This document shows, piece by piece, positions 42,314 through 50,555 of a stretch of DNA of 64,000 nucleotides. The notes under the pieces were generated by a model. The model was not told the DNA's origin. It did no database searches and worked only from the letters and a program-made list of their open reading frames with translations. Position numbers and translations under genes: made by a program. The DNA is from JANQIO01 sp965601975 (GTDB taxonomy: Bacteria; Pseudomonadota; Gammaproteobacteria; Pseudomonadales; Halieaceae): NCBI GenBank assembly GCA_965601975.1, contig OZ271856.1:496001-560000 (forward strand), written 5' to 3'. How positions within the stretch are numbered: position 1 is the stretch's first letter; each line of letters begins with the position of its first letter.

Positions 42314-43810
42314 GTGTCCATGCCGTCGAAACCAATAATTACGGTCTACGGGGATTTCAACTGTCCATTTTGCTACGCGCTCAGTGAGCGTCTGCAGGTC
42401 TATGCCCGGGATTTCCAGATTCGCTGGATGTCGGTGCAGCACCTGCCCTTTGTTGACAGCCATTCCCCCAATTTCCAGGAGCAGACCCAGCTGACCGCCG
42501 AGGTCGCGTCTGTGCGCAAGCGCGCGCCGGAAATCCAGATCGTCACCCCCGCCAGCCGCCCCAACACCAAGCTGGCGAACCTGTTCCTCGCCGCGGGCGA
42601 GCTGCGCGACGACCCGGCCCTGGCCCAGTTCCGCACCCTGGTCTACCGGGCCCTGTGGCGCGATGGCCTGGATATCTCCGACATCCGGGTCCTGACCCAC
42701 CTGGCGGAGCAGGCGGGTATGGATCCCATGGCCCCGGGCGACGACGAACAGAAGCTGACCGCCGCCTGGCAGCAGCTGTGGGAGAAGGGAGAATACGATC
42801 ATCGCGTGCCTTCAATGGAGAATGCCTACGGCGGTCGCATGCTCGGCTTCCCCGCCATTCCCAGGCTGATGCCCTTCCTGCAGGGCCAGGTCGACGACGA
42901 CGTCATGCTGGGGGCGTCCTGCGAAATCCAGTTCCAGCGCTGCATCCTGGTGGTGGGCAGCAATGTCGGAATGGTGCAGCCGGTCGAGAGCGAGTTCCAG
43001 ATTCGCCGGGCAGCGTTTTCCGATGACCTGGAAATGCTCGCGCTGGAGGCCGCCGAGGCGGACCTTGTCGTCCTCGACGGCTCTGACGAGCGCCACAAGC
43101 CCCTGTGCATCCGGCTGCAGGCCCAGGAGATTACCCAGCATATCCCCATCGTGGTCTACAACCAGAAGGCAGACTCGGCCCAGGAGATCGAGGCCCTCAA
43201 CCTCGGTGCCATCGACTACATGCACGGCGACCAGGACCCGGTGGTGTGGCTGGCGCGCTCGCGCGGTCTGGCCCGCTACAAGCAGTCCACGGAGCTGCTG
43301 GGCAAGCTGGCCCGCATCGACGGCCTCACCGAAATTCCCAACCGCCGGGAGTTCGACCGGGTACTGGAAATCGAATGGCTTCGCGCCATCCGCTCCGGCG
43401 AGCCGTTGAGCCTGCTGATTCTCGATATCGACAACTTCAAGGCCTACAACGACGGCTACGGCCACGACGCCGGTGACGAGTGCATTCGCCAGGTGGCCCT
43501 GACGGTGCAGGCGACGCTCCGCCGCGGTGCGGATTTTGCCGCGCGCTACGGCGGTGAGGAATTCGTCTGCGTCCTGCCGGACACGGACCGGGAAGGCGGC
43601 ATCGCCCTGGCCGATGTGATTCGCCGCAATATCGAGGCCATGAATATCCCCCACGAGTACGCCAACGGCGACCGTATCGTCACCGTCAGCACCGGCGTGG
43701 CAACCTTTGTGGCGACTGCCCGCAAGTCGCCAGTGGAACTGCTCAAGGCCGCAGACGGCGCGCTGTATCGCGCCAAAGAGGCCGGCCGCAACTGCGTTCG
43801 CGTCGCCTGA
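42314..43810 (+). CDS. DsbA-like / pseudo-receiver / GGDEF diguanylate cyclase fusion
   Basis: A 498-residue cytoplasmic protein without signal peptide or membrane helix. Residues 7-200 form a DsbA/FrnE-like thioredoxin fold with a CPFC active site (Cys17, Cys20) and a cis-proline loop (GFPAIP). Residues 213-325 look like a receiver: DLVVLD keeps an acidic acceptor, but the usual threonine and lysine are replaced. Residues 340-498 are a GGDEF domain with GGEEF at 413-417 and an RGAD inhibition site five residues before it, so it should be an active, feedback-inhibited cyclase. Control of cyclic-di-GMP by thiol redox state is the obvious idea. The GTG at 42314 or ATG at 42320 may be used. Confidence 0.85.
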   Translation: MSMPSKPIITVYGDFNCPFCYALSERLQVYARDFQIRWMSVQHLPFVDSHSPNFQEQTQLTAEVASVRKRAPEIQIVTPASRPNTKLANLFLAAGELRDDPALAQFRTLVYRALWRDGLDISDIRVLTHLAEQAGMDPMAPGDDEQKLTAAWQQLWEKGEYDHRVPSMENAYGGRMLGFPAIPRLMPFLQGQVDDDVMLGASCEIQFQRCILVVGSNVGMVQPVESEFQIRRAAFSDDLEMLALEAAEADLVVLDGSDERHKPLCIRLQAQEITQHIPIVVYNQKADSAQEIEALNLGAIDYMHGDQDPVVWLARSRGLARYKQSTELLGKLARIDGLTEIPNRREFDRVLEIEWLRAIRSGEPLSLLILDIDNFKAYNDGYGHDAGDECIRQVALTVQATLRRGADFAARYGGEEFVCVLPDTDREGGIALADVIRRNIEAMNIPHEYANGDRIVTVSTGVATFVATARKSPVELLKAADGALYRAKEAGRNCVRVA

Positions 43811-43815
43811 CCGCG

Positions 43816-44664
43816 TTGCCGCGGTACCTCGCAGCCCTGCTCCTGCTGGTGGCGGCGGTCGCGTCTGCACAACAGGCGTTGCCGCCCCAGCGCATCGCCT
43901 CGCTGAACCTGTGCACCGACCTGCTTTTGCTGGAACTCGTCCCGCGAGAGCGCATCGTCTCGCTGACCTACTGGGCCGAGGATCCCGACCTGTCCTACCT
44001 GGCGGGCCAGGTCGGCGATATCCACCTTAATCACAGCCTCGCGGAAGAAATCGTGCCCCTGCAGCCGGACCTGGTGCTGGCCGGGCAGTTCAGCGACACC
44101 CAGGTGATCGCCCTGCTGCGGGAGCTGGGTGTCAGGGTCGAGGTGCTGGATGTCCCCCTGACGCTCGACGGTATGCGTTCACACCTGCTGGACGTGGGCA
44201 GGCTGGTGGGCGAGTCCGAAGCCGCGGCTGGACTCGCGAACCGGATCGAGCGTCGACTGGCCTGGGTCGCAGACGCGGCGTTGGCGACGGAATCCCGACG
44301 CCCCCTGGCAGCGGTGTATGGACCCCAGGGCGTCAGCCCCGGCACGGATACACTGATGGACGACCTGCTGACCCTGGCGGGCTACCGCAACCTGGCGGCG
44401 GAACAGGGCATTGCCAGCTACGGCACGCTTTCGCTGGAAACCCTGGTCGTGGCCCAGCCGGACGTGCTGGTGATCGACAACCTGTCCTCCAACCGCAATT
44501 CGATTGCCCACCACGCCCTGCGCCACCCGGCCCTGCGCGGGCAGTTTGAAATTGGAGATACCCTGGACCTGTCCGCCAGCCTGACCGCCTGTGTCGGGCC
44601 GCAAATCGTCGAGGCCGCCGAGCAGCTGTCCGCCTGGCAGGTCCGGTGGAGTCGCCGGCAATGA
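43816..44664 (+). CDS. ABC importer, periplasmic substrate-binding protein (BtuF-like)
   Basis: A 282-residue protein with a signal peptide (LAALLLLVAAVASAQQ) and a TTG start 5 bp after the GGDEF gene. QRIASLNLCTDLLLLELVPRE is written here as RIASLNLCTDLLLLEL; with IVSLTYWAEDP it is typical of class III binding proteins for vitamin B12, heme or ferric siderophores. The permease and ATPase genes follow with 4-bp overlaps, so the importer is complete. Specificity is not decided by sequence; no cobalamin riboswitch is evident upstream. Confidence 0.82.
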   Translation: MPRYLAALLLLVAAVASAQQALPPQRIASLNLCTDLLLLELVPRERIVSLTYWAEDPDLSYLAGQVGDIHLNHSLAEEIVPLQPDLVLAGQFSDTQVIALLRELGVRVEVLDVPLTLDGMRSHLLDVGRLVGESEAAAGLANRIERRLAWVADAALATESRRPLAAVYGPQGVSPGTDTLMDDLLTLAGYRNLAAEQGIASYGTLSLETLVVAQPDVLVIDNLSSNRNSIAHHALRHPALRGQFEIGDTLDLSASLTACVGPQIVEAAEQLSAWQVRWSRRQ

Positions 44665-45632
44665 AGCAGTGGGCGCTGCCGCTGTCCCTGGGTTTGCTGC
44701 TGCTGGCCGCGGCGCTGCTGGCGCTGGCCCACGGAAAGGTCTGGTTGAACCCTTTTGCCACCGGCACGGAAGGCTGGGAAGCCACGGTTCTGTGGGAGAT
44801 ACGCCTGCCCCGGGTCCTGCTGGCCATCCTGGTGGGTGCGGTCCTGGGCTTGAGCGGCGCCGCCCTGCAGGGCCTGTTGCGCAACCCCCTGGCAGACCCG
44901 GCGATTGTCGGCGTCAGCGCCTGTGCAGCCTTTGGTGCGGTCGTCGTGCTGTATTCGGGGCTCGCGGCGCTGACATGGTTTGCCCTGCCCCTGGGGGGCA
45001 TGCTGGGGGCCGGCCTGTCGGTCATCCTGGTCTACCTGCTGGCGGGCAGTCGCTCCAGCCTGTTCAGCCTGATTCTTGCGGGCATGGCGGTGAATGCATT
45101 CGTGGGGGCGCTGATTTCCCTGGTGCTGAACGTCGCCGCCAATCCCTTTGCCATGAGCGAGATTGTCTACTGGCTGCTGGGGTCCTTCGCCAACCGGAGC
45201 CTGCAGGATGTGGCCGTATCCGCGCCCTTCATGCTGGCCGGCAGTGTGTTGCTGTTGATGTCCGGTCGTTACCTGGATGCCCTCAGCCTGGGGGAAGACA
45301 CCGCCACTTCCCTGGGTTTCAATCCTGACCGCTGGCGCTGGCTGGTGGTCGGCGGCGTCGCCTGTGCGGTGGGCGCCGCGGTATCGGTGAGTGGCAATAT
45401 CGGGTTCGTCGGACTGGTGGTGCCGCATCTGCTGCGCCCGTTTGTGGGACACCAGCCCCGGCAGCTGCTGTGGGCGTCCGCGATTGGCGGGGCGGTATTG
45501 CTGGTGCTGGCCGATATGCTGGTGCAGGCAGTGTCCGGGCGGGTGGAATTGAAAGTCGGCGTGATTACCGCGCTGATCGGCGGCCCGTTTTTCCTCTACA
45601 TCATCCTGCGCACGCGGAGTACCGACTGGTGA
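44661..45632 (+). CDS. ABC importer permease, FecCD/BtuC family
   Basis: A 323-residue membrane protein with about ten hydrophobic segments. GLSGAALQGLLRNPLADPAIVG near residues 70-90 and GFVGLVVPHLLRPFVGHQPR near 250-270 are signatures of FecCD permeases. The ATG at 44661 overlaps the stop of the binding-protein gene (ATGA) and is preferred to a GTG 15 bp earlier. It pairs with the following ATPase. Confidence 0.93.
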   Translation: MKQWALPLSLGLLLLAAALLALAHGKVWLNPFATGTEGWEATVLWEIRLPRVLLAILVGAVLGLSGAALQGLLRNPLADPAIVGVSACAAFGAVVVLYSGLAALTWFALPLGGMLGAGLSVILVYLLAGSRSSLFSLILAGMAVNAFVGALISLVLNVAANPFAMSEIVYWLLGSFANRSLQDVAVSAPFMLAGSVLLLMSGRYLDALSLGEDTATSLGFNPDRWRWLVVGGVACAVGAAVSVSGNIGFVGLVVPHLLRPFVGHQPRQLLWASAIGGAVLLVLADMLVQAVSGRVELKVGVITALIGGPFFLYIILRTRSTDW

Positions 45633-46393
45633 GCGAACTTCGCGCCTCGGGGGTGTCCTACCGTTACCTGGAAAGCCCGGTATTGCGGGAGGTCTCGCTC
45701 AATGTGGCTGAAGGGGAGGTCGTTGGCCTGATCGGGCCCAACGGCGCCGGCAAGACCACCCTGTTGCGGGTCATGAGCGGTCTGCTCGAACCCGAGGCCG
45801 GCAGTGTGCACTGGGGCGACAGTCCGCTGAAGTCCCTGCCTGAATCCGAACGCGGCCGGCTGCTGGCTTACCTGCCCCAGGGCGCCCCTGCCCACTGGCC
45901 GCTGCAGGTGGAACGGGTGGTGGAACTGGGCCGTATCCCCCACCGGGCCTGGTGGCAGCGTTTGTCAGAACCCGACCATGAGGCGATAGAGCGGGCAATT
46001 GTCGCGGCGGATGTCGAGCGCCTGCGCGGGCGCATCGTGACGACCCTGTCCGGGGGTGAGCGCACCCGGGTGATGTTGGCCCGGGTCTTCGCCACCGAAC
46101 CCAGCCTGATTCTCGCCGACGAACCGGTGGCCTCGCTGGACCCGTTTCACCAGCTGCAGGTCATGAGCACCCTGCGCAGTCACGCGTCCGAGGGCGGTGG
46201 CGTGCTGGTGGTCATGCACGATCTCAATCTCGCCGCCCGCTACTGTGACCGGCTGGTGGTGCTGGACCGCGGCCAGGTCGCCTGTGAGGGACCGGTCCGT
46301 GAAGTGCTGGATAACCCCGCACTGGCCGCCGCCTACAGCGTGCGCATCGATGTGGTCGAAGACCGCGGCGAACTCTGGGTCCGCTACCGCTGA
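45629..46393 (+). CDS. ABC importer ATP-binding protein (BtuD/FecE-like)
   Basis: A 254-residue ATPase. Walker A GPNGAGKTT lies near residues 35-43, the signature LSGGERTRVMLARV near 138-151, and Walker B LILADEPVASLDP near 157-169, followed by the switch histidine in VVMHDLN. The GTG at 45629 overlaps the permease stop. A longer frame reaching back to 45470 lies inside the permease and is rejected. It is the last gene of the operon; a palindromic repeat element follows at once. Confidence 0.93.
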   Translation: MSELRASGVSYRYLESPVLREVSLNVAEGEVVGLIGPNGAGKTTLLRVMSGLLEPEAGSVHWGDSPLKSLPESERGRLLAYLPQGAPAHWPLQVERVVELGRIPHRAWWQRLSEPDHEAIERAIVAADVERLRGRIVTTLSGGERTRVMLARVFATEPSLILADEPVASLDPFHQLQVMSTLRSHASEGGGVLVVMHDLNLAARYCDRLVVLDRGQVACEGPVREVLDNPALAAAYSVRIDVVEDRGELWVRYR

Positions 46394-46394
46394 C

Positions 46395-46503
46395 CCCGTC
46401 ATTCCCGCGTCCCCCCCGCCATTCCCGCGTTCCCCCCGTCATTCCCGCGAAGGCGGGAATCCATCCCTGCCCAGGCATGGACCCCCGCCTTCGCGGGGGT
46501 GAC
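46395..46503. repeat. Palindromic repeat element, copy 1 (dRS3-like core, extended left arm)
   Basis: The core is a 66-bp element (46438-46503). Hairpin ATTCCCGC-GAAG-GCGGGAAT (46441-46460) is followed by a 14-bp centre and a second hairpin CCCCCGC-CTTC-GCGGGGG, ending GTGAC. The two 26-bp ends are imperfect inverted repeats of each other. The left end is preceded by two more CATTCCCGCG units spaced exactly 20 bp apart. It lies directly after the ABC ATPase stop and probably also acts as a terminator. Confidence 0.85.
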
Positions 46504-46651
46504 GAATACTGGCGGCGGTATCGATGGATTAGCTGCCTGGGTGGCGGTAGACCAAATAGTTGACCAAACCCGACGGACCCGCGCACATCCGTGGCGCGTA
46601 ACAACCAGCAGCGCTAGATTGTCTTGCCCGGGATAACGCGGAGGAAAACCC

Positions 46652-47512
46652 ATGCGATTCAGCTACCAGATCGGGATGTGCGACGCCAGCCACTACCTGC
46701 CCCTTGCGAAGGCGGCGGAGGAGGCCGGTTTCAGCGGCATCACTGTCCCCGACAGCATCTGCTACCCACAGGAGTGCTCCTCCACCTATCCCTACAATGC
46801 GGACGGCAGCCGGCACTTCCTTGAGACCGAGCCCTTCATAGAATCCCTGATTGCGGTCACCGCCATGGCCGCCGTCACCGAGCGCATCCGCTTTGCCACG
46901 TTCGTCTACAAGTTCGCGATTCGGCAGGCCGCGGTGGTGGCCAAGCAGGTCCAGAGCATCAATGTGCTGAGCGGCAACCGCTTCGATTTCGGGGTGGGCA
47001 TCAGCCCCTGGAAAGAAGACTTCGACGTGGCCCAGGTGCCCTTCGAGAAGCGCGGCAAGCGGCTTGATGAACAGATCGCCATTTTCCGCGGCCTGGAGAC
47101 CGGGGAGTATTTCGGCTACCAGGGCGAGGTGCATGACATGCCCGCCAACAAGATGAACCCGGTGCCGAGCCAGCCGACGCCGGTGCTGGTGGGTGGGCAT
47201 GCAGATGTGGCGCTGAAACGCGCCGCCCGCAACGACGGCTGGATGTGCGCGGGCGCGGGCCTGGATGAGCTGCGTGAGTACGTAGGCAAGATCAATGGCT
47301 ACCGCGAGGAGCAGGGCACGACCGACCGGCCGTTCCGCATCTTCACCACCGGCCAGAACGCGTTTACCAAAGAGGGAATCGAGGAGCTGGAAGACATCGG
47401 CATCACCGATGTCATCATCGCCTTCCGCAATGTCTACGAGTCAGAGCCGGACCACGATCTGGAGACCAAGCTCCAGCAGATCCAGTGGTACGCCGGGGAG
47501 TTCATGAAATAG
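46652..47512 (+). CDS. LLM-class flavin-dependent oxidoreductase (F420-type)
   Basis: A 286-residue luciferase-like TIM-barrel oxidoreductase. FSYQIGMCDASHYLPLAKAA, EAGFSGITVPDS, and VITAMAAVTERIRFATFVY-like strands are usual for the family. NRFDFGVGISPWKEDFD and PVLVGGHADVALKRAARNDG bind the flavin or F420 phosphate. A GGAGG ribosome binding site lies 7 nt before the ATG. It is flanked by repeat elements on both sides and stands alone. Whether it uses F420H2 or FMN, and its substrate, are not shown. Confidence 0.85.
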   Translation: MRFSYQIGMCDASHYLPLAKAAEEAGFSGITVPDSICYPQECSSTYPYNADGSRHFLETEPFIESLIAVTAMAAVTERIRFATFVYKFAIRQAAVVAKQVQSINVLSGNRFDFGVGISPWKEDFDVAQVPFEKRGKRLDEQIAIFRGLETGEYFGYQGEVHDMPANKMNPVPSQPTPVLVGGHADVALKRAARNDGWMCAGAGLDELREYVGKINGYREEQGTTDRPFRIFTTGQNAFTKEGIEELEDIGITDVIIAFRNVYESEPDHDLETKLQQIQWYAGEFMK

Positions 47513-47520
47513 CGTTGCCC

Positions 47521-47690
47521 GCGCCCCCCGTCATTCCCGCGGGCCCCGTCATTCCCGCGGGCCCCGTCATTCCCGCGAGGCCCCGTCATTCCCGCGAGGC
47601 CCCGTCATTCCCGCGGAGGCGGGAATCCATCTCTGCCCTGGCATGGACCCCCGCCTACGCGGGGGTGACGGGGTACGCGGGGGTGAAGTG
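47521..47690. repeat. Palindromic repeat element, copy 2 (four extra left-arm units)
   Basis: The same core as copy 1: ATTCCCGCGGAGGCGGGAAT at 47607-47626 and a right hairpin CCCCCGCCTACGCGGGGG. On the left are four extra GTCATTCCCGCG units starting at 47530, 47548, 47566 and 47585, spaced 18, 18, 19 and 19 bp. On the right an extra GCGGGGGTGA unit follows. Between the LLM gene and an opposite-strand MBL gene. Confidence 0.85.
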
Positions 47691-47800
47691 TGCATGCGAT
47701 GTGCCCCCGCCTTCCCCCTTCGGGGACAGGCGCGGGGGTGACGTGTGCATGCGATGTGCCCCCGCCTTCCCCCTTCGGGGACAGGCGCGGGGGTGACGTG
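47691..47800. repeat. Perfect 55-bp tandem duplication
   Basis: 47691-47745 and 47746-47800 are identical 55-bp units starting TGCATGCGATGTGCCCCCGC. Each contains CTTCCCCCTTCGGGGACAGG and ends in a GCGGGGGTGACGTG that copies the right arm of the neighbouring repeat element. The perfect identity suggests recent slippage or unequal crossing-over. Confidence 0.9.
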
Positions 47801-47831
47801 TGGTGCTGGCGCGGCGTGATGCCGCGCACCC

Positions 47832-48626
47832 TTAGCGCCAGCTGGTGATGCGCTTTTCCAGGTCCTTCACGGAGTTATCCACCGACCGCAAGCCGCGCTC
47901 GCCGGGCAGGTAGAAATCGCCCGGTTGAGTGACTTCTGCGGTAAGAGGTTCCACCTCGTCTTCGTCCGTGAACGCCACCAGTGGCTTGATGTCCGCCGCC
48001 TGTTGCCGCTCCTTCAGGTCAAGGAACTCCTGCAGGCTCCCCGTCAGCAGGTAGGGGTTGAATGACAGCTCCTCACGAATGGTGCTGAGCGGCCAGCCTT
48101 TGAAGTCCCGGCCCGGGTAGACGATGGTGTCGGGTGGCAGCTTGGCCAGCACATTGACCAGGCTGTCGTAGTGCAGCCGTGGATTGCTGTCGCGCTGGTT
48201 GCTCAGCCCCACGGTCCGCACCAGCAGCGTGTCGCCGGTGAACACCGCCCGCTTGTCAGGCCGCTCGATAAGGAAGCAGAAAGAGTCCGTGGTGTGCCCC
48301 GGCGTGTGCAGGGCCGTCAACTTCATCTTCCCCACCGAGACGGTCTCACCGTCGCGAACCTGGCGGTCGACGTCATAGCCCTTCCTGCCGGCGACCGTCT
48401 TGCAGTGCCACAGGTCCCGCAGAGCGCCCAAGGCGCTCGTGTGGTCGTCGTGGCTGTGGGTCTCGATCGCGACCGTCAGGTGTAGCCCGAACTCGTTGAA
48501 CAGCGTGACATAGTCGCGCATCTTCTCTTTGACGGGGTCAATGAGAGCCGCGTCCATGGTTTCAGGATCTGCAAGTACATACGTGTAGCCAAACGTAGGA
48601 TGATTAAATAATTGTCGTAGCAGCAT
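47832..48626 (-). CDS. ETHE1-like persulfide dioxygenase (MBL fold)
   Basis: A 264-residue mononuclear iron MBL protein predicted to oxidise glutathione persulfide to sulfite. FRQLF-type start (LLRQLFNHPTFGYTYVLAD) is typical of ETHE1. The metal ligands THSHDDH (His57, His59, Asp61, His62) are followed by TPGHTTDS and FTGDTLLVRTVG, and VYPGRDFKG is also conserved. The ATG at 48626 is chosen over a longer frame because AGGAGG lies 12 nt upstream and because the conserved part begins there. No rhodanese domain is fused and no sulfide:quinone reductase is nearby. Confidence 0.85.
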   Translation of the reverse strand: MLLRQLFNHPTFGYTYVLADPETMDAALIDPVKEKMRDYVTLFNEFGLHLTVAIETHSHDDHTSALGALRDLWHCKTVAGRKGYDVDRQVRDGETVSVGKMKLTALHTPGHTTDSFCFLIERPDKRAVFTGDTLLVRTVGLSNQRDSNPRLHYDSLVNVLAKLPPDTIVYPGRDFKGWPLSTIREELSFNPYLLTGSLQEFLDLKERQQAADIKPLVAFTDEDEVEPLTAEVTQPGDFYLPGERGLRSVDNSVKDLEKRITSWR

Positions 48627-48797
48627 TGTTGGCAGGGCCTCCTGTCCCACCTGTTTTTGTTTTATTGCGTCTCCCTGTGCGCAAGTAAGTTGCCCTATCA
48701 TAGGCGCGGATCGATTCGGGCGCCACCCTGGCCAGTATTGACTGGCTCAATACATCACCTACGCTAGGCGGGTAGCCCACTGATTCCGGGATCTTCC

Positions 48798-49193
48798 ATG
48801 CCAGACACAGTCCCCGGCGCCTGCCTGTGTGGCGCCGTTCGATTTGAAGCGAAACTACCCAGTATGTGGTGCGCCCACTGCCACTGCACCCAGTGCCAGC
48901 GTTTCCACGGTGCGCCCGTGGTGACCTGGGTGGGCTTTAACGAGGAGGACGTGACGTTCACGGTGGGCGAAAACAAGGTAACCTGGTTTAGTTCCTCTGC
49001 CCCCGCCCAGCGCGGCTTCTGCGCCGTCTGCGGCTCCAGCGTTTTCTTCAAAAGCGAACGCTGGCCCGATGAGCTGCATATCGCCATGGCCAACCTGCTC
49101 GGCCCCATCGATCGGGAACCCCAGGGTCATGTCTATTACGGCAGCCACGTGCCCTGGCTTGAGCTCGGCGACGAACTTCCCAAGAAAATTTGA
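48798..49193 (+). CDS. GFA-family protein (glutathione-dependent formaldehyde-activating fold)
   Basis: A 131-residue zinc-binding protein with ACLCGAVRFEAK, CAHCHCTQCQRFHGAP and FCAVCGSSVFF. These cysteine pairs bind the structural and catalytic zinc of the GFA/CENP-V fold. Function in most members is unknown, and formaldehyde activity cannot be assumed. It overlaps the EamA gene by 4 bp and is divergent from the persulfide dioxygenase gene by 171 bp. Confidence 0.9.
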   Translation: MPDTVPGACLCGAVRFEAKLPSMWCAHCHCTQCQRFHGAPVVTWVGFNEEDVTFTVGENKVTWFSSSAPAQRGFCAVCGSSVFFKSERWPDELHIAMANLLGPIDREPQGHVYYGSHVPWLELGDELPKKI

Positions 49194-50065
49194 GTACCTG
49201 GTTTCTCTACAGCCTCACGGTACTGATCTGGGGTTCCACCTGGATTGGCATCAAGTACCAGCTGGGAGCGGTGGACCCGATGGCCTCTATCGCCCACCGT
49301 TTTGCCCTGTCGACCCTGCTGCTGCTCGTCTTCCTGCTGCTGCGCCGGCAATCCCTGCGCATGGCGGCCCGGCATCACCCGTTCCTGCTGTTGCAGGGCC
49401 TGTGCCTTTTCAGCGGCAACTACTACTTCGTCTATCACGCGGAGCTGGTGCTCGCGAGCGGCCTGGTCGCGGTGGTGTTCGGGACCCTGATGCTCGCCAA
49501 CGTCATCAACGGCGCGATTTTCCTCGGCACGCCAATCAGCGCCGCCGTGGTGGCGGGCGGCCTTGCCGGCCTGGTGGGACTGGCCATGGTGTTCTGGCCC
49601 GAACTCAACGCCTTCGATTTCAGCGACGCCAACTTCGTGGCCCTGCTGTTCTGCCTGGCGGGTACGCTGCTGGCCTCCTTCGGCAATATCATCGCCGCCC
49701 GCAACAAGCTGCACGACATTCCGCTGCTGGTCACCAACACCTGGGCCATGGGCTACGGCGCCGTCGCCATGTATGCCGCCGCCCTGCTCACCGGTGCCCC
49801 CATCACCGTGGACTGGAGCCCCGCCTACCTGCTGTCCCTGGCCTACCTGGTGGTGTTTGGCTCCATCATCGCCTTCTGGGCCTACCTGACCCTGGTCGGC
49901 AACATCGGCCCCGACCGCGCCGGCTACGCCAACTTGATCTTCCCCTTGGTGGCCCTCGCGATCTCCACCGTGCTGGAGGATTACCAATGGACGCTAATGG
50001 CAGTGCTGGGGATGACTCTGGTGTTGGCCGGCAACTGGCTCGTTATGCGCGCCCAACGCACCTAG
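49190..50065 (+). CDS. EamA/DMT-superfamily transporter
   Basis: A 291-residue inner-membrane protein with ten hydrophobic segments in two EamA halves. TVLIWGSTWIGIKYQLGAVDP at the start and SIIAFWAYLTLVGNIGPDRA (written here in part as FWAYLTLVGNIGPDRA) in the second half are characteristic. Such proteins export amino acids or other small metabolites. The TTG start at 49190 overlaps the GFA stop. A palindromic repeat element follows the stop. Confidence 0.9.
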   Translation: MSTWFLYSLTVLIWGSTWIGIKYQLGAVDPMASIAHRFALSTLLLLVFLLLRRQSLRMAARHHPFLLLQGLCLFSGNYYFVYHAELVLASGLVAVVFGTLMLANVINGAIFLGTPISAAVVAGGLAGLVGLAMVFWPELNAFDFSDANFVALLFCLAGTLLASFGNIIAARNKLHDIPLLVTNTWAMGYGAVAMYAAALLTGAPITVDWSPAYLLSLAYLVVFGSIIAFWAYLTLVGNIGPDRAGYANLIFPLVALAISTVLEDYQWTLMAVLGMTLVLAGNWLVMRAQRT

Positions 50066-50071
50066 GGCGGA

Positions 50072-50214
50072 TCCGTCATTCCCGCGCATCCGTCATTCCC
50101 GCGGACCAGTCATTCCCGCGCAGGCGGGAATCCATCGCAGGGCGTGGCGATGGACCCCCGCCTGCGCGGGGGTGACGGTTGAGCGCAGAGGTGACGGTTG
50201 AGCGCGGGGGTGAC
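50072..50214. repeat. Palindromic repeat element, copy 3 (both arms extended)
   Basis: The core hairpin ATTCCCGCGCAGGCGGGAAT is at 50112-50131. Two extra CCGTCATTCCCGCG units lie to the left, 17 bp apart. The right hairpin CCCCCGCCTGCGCGGGGG is followed by two further GGTGACGGTTGAGCGC units spaced 19 bp. It follows the EamA gene. Confidence 0.85.
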
Positions 50215-50273
50215 GGGTCCAGCTCTGAGCTACACTTGCTCGATAATCAGAATAATTATGCCGGGAGGCACCC

Positions 50274-50549
50274 ATGGGCGGATTCACCGTCAGCCGCACC
50301 TATACCAAGCCCCGTGACGAGGTACGCGCCCACGCGGAGGAGCTGGCTCACCAGTTGGAAACCCAGTTCGGGGTTCGAGCCCGCTGGCAGGGCGACACGG
50401 TGTCCATGCGCGGCAATGGGGTCGATGGTCGACTGGAAATCGACGATGAGACTGTCCGTGTCAAAGTGTCCCTGGGGCTGATGGCCTCGATGTTTGAGGG
50501 CCCCATCCGCCGGGCAGTAAACGAGTATATGGACCGCTACGTCAGCTGA
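50274..50549 (+). CDS. Polyhydroxyalkanoic acid system family protein
   Basis: A 91-residue protein of the PF09650 type, found near polyhydroxyalkanoate granule genes. FTVSRTYTKPRDEVRAHAEE, FGVRARWQGDTVSMRG and DETVRVKVSLGLMASMF match the family. GGGAGG lies 6 nt before the ATG. No PHA synthase or phasin gene is in the window, so its role is by family only. It is enclosed by repeat copies 3 and 4. Confidence 0.8.
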   Translation: MGGFTVSRTYTKPRDEVRAHAEELAHQLETQFGVRARWQGDTVSMRGNGVDGRLEIDDETVRVKVSLGLMASMFEGPIRRAVNEYMDRYVS

Positions 50550-50555
50550 CGCGTC

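Noticed and set aside
42812..43870. Long - strand frame opposite the GGDEF gene
   Set aside because: The + strand holds intact GGEEF and I-site motifs; the antisense frame has no motif.
45470..45628. Upstream extension of the ABC ATPase
   Set aside because: It lies inside the permease gene and does not match ABC ATPases; GTG at 45629 does.
44661..46393. Assignment of the ABC importer specifically to vitamin B12
   Set aside because: No cobalamin riboswitch or cob/btu neighbour was seen; heme and siderophore importers share all the motifs.
47521..47800. Regularly spaced repeats that could be taken for a CRISPR array
   Set aside because: The spacing of 17-20 bp leaves only a few bases between units, units are arms of a palindromic element, and no cas gene is near.
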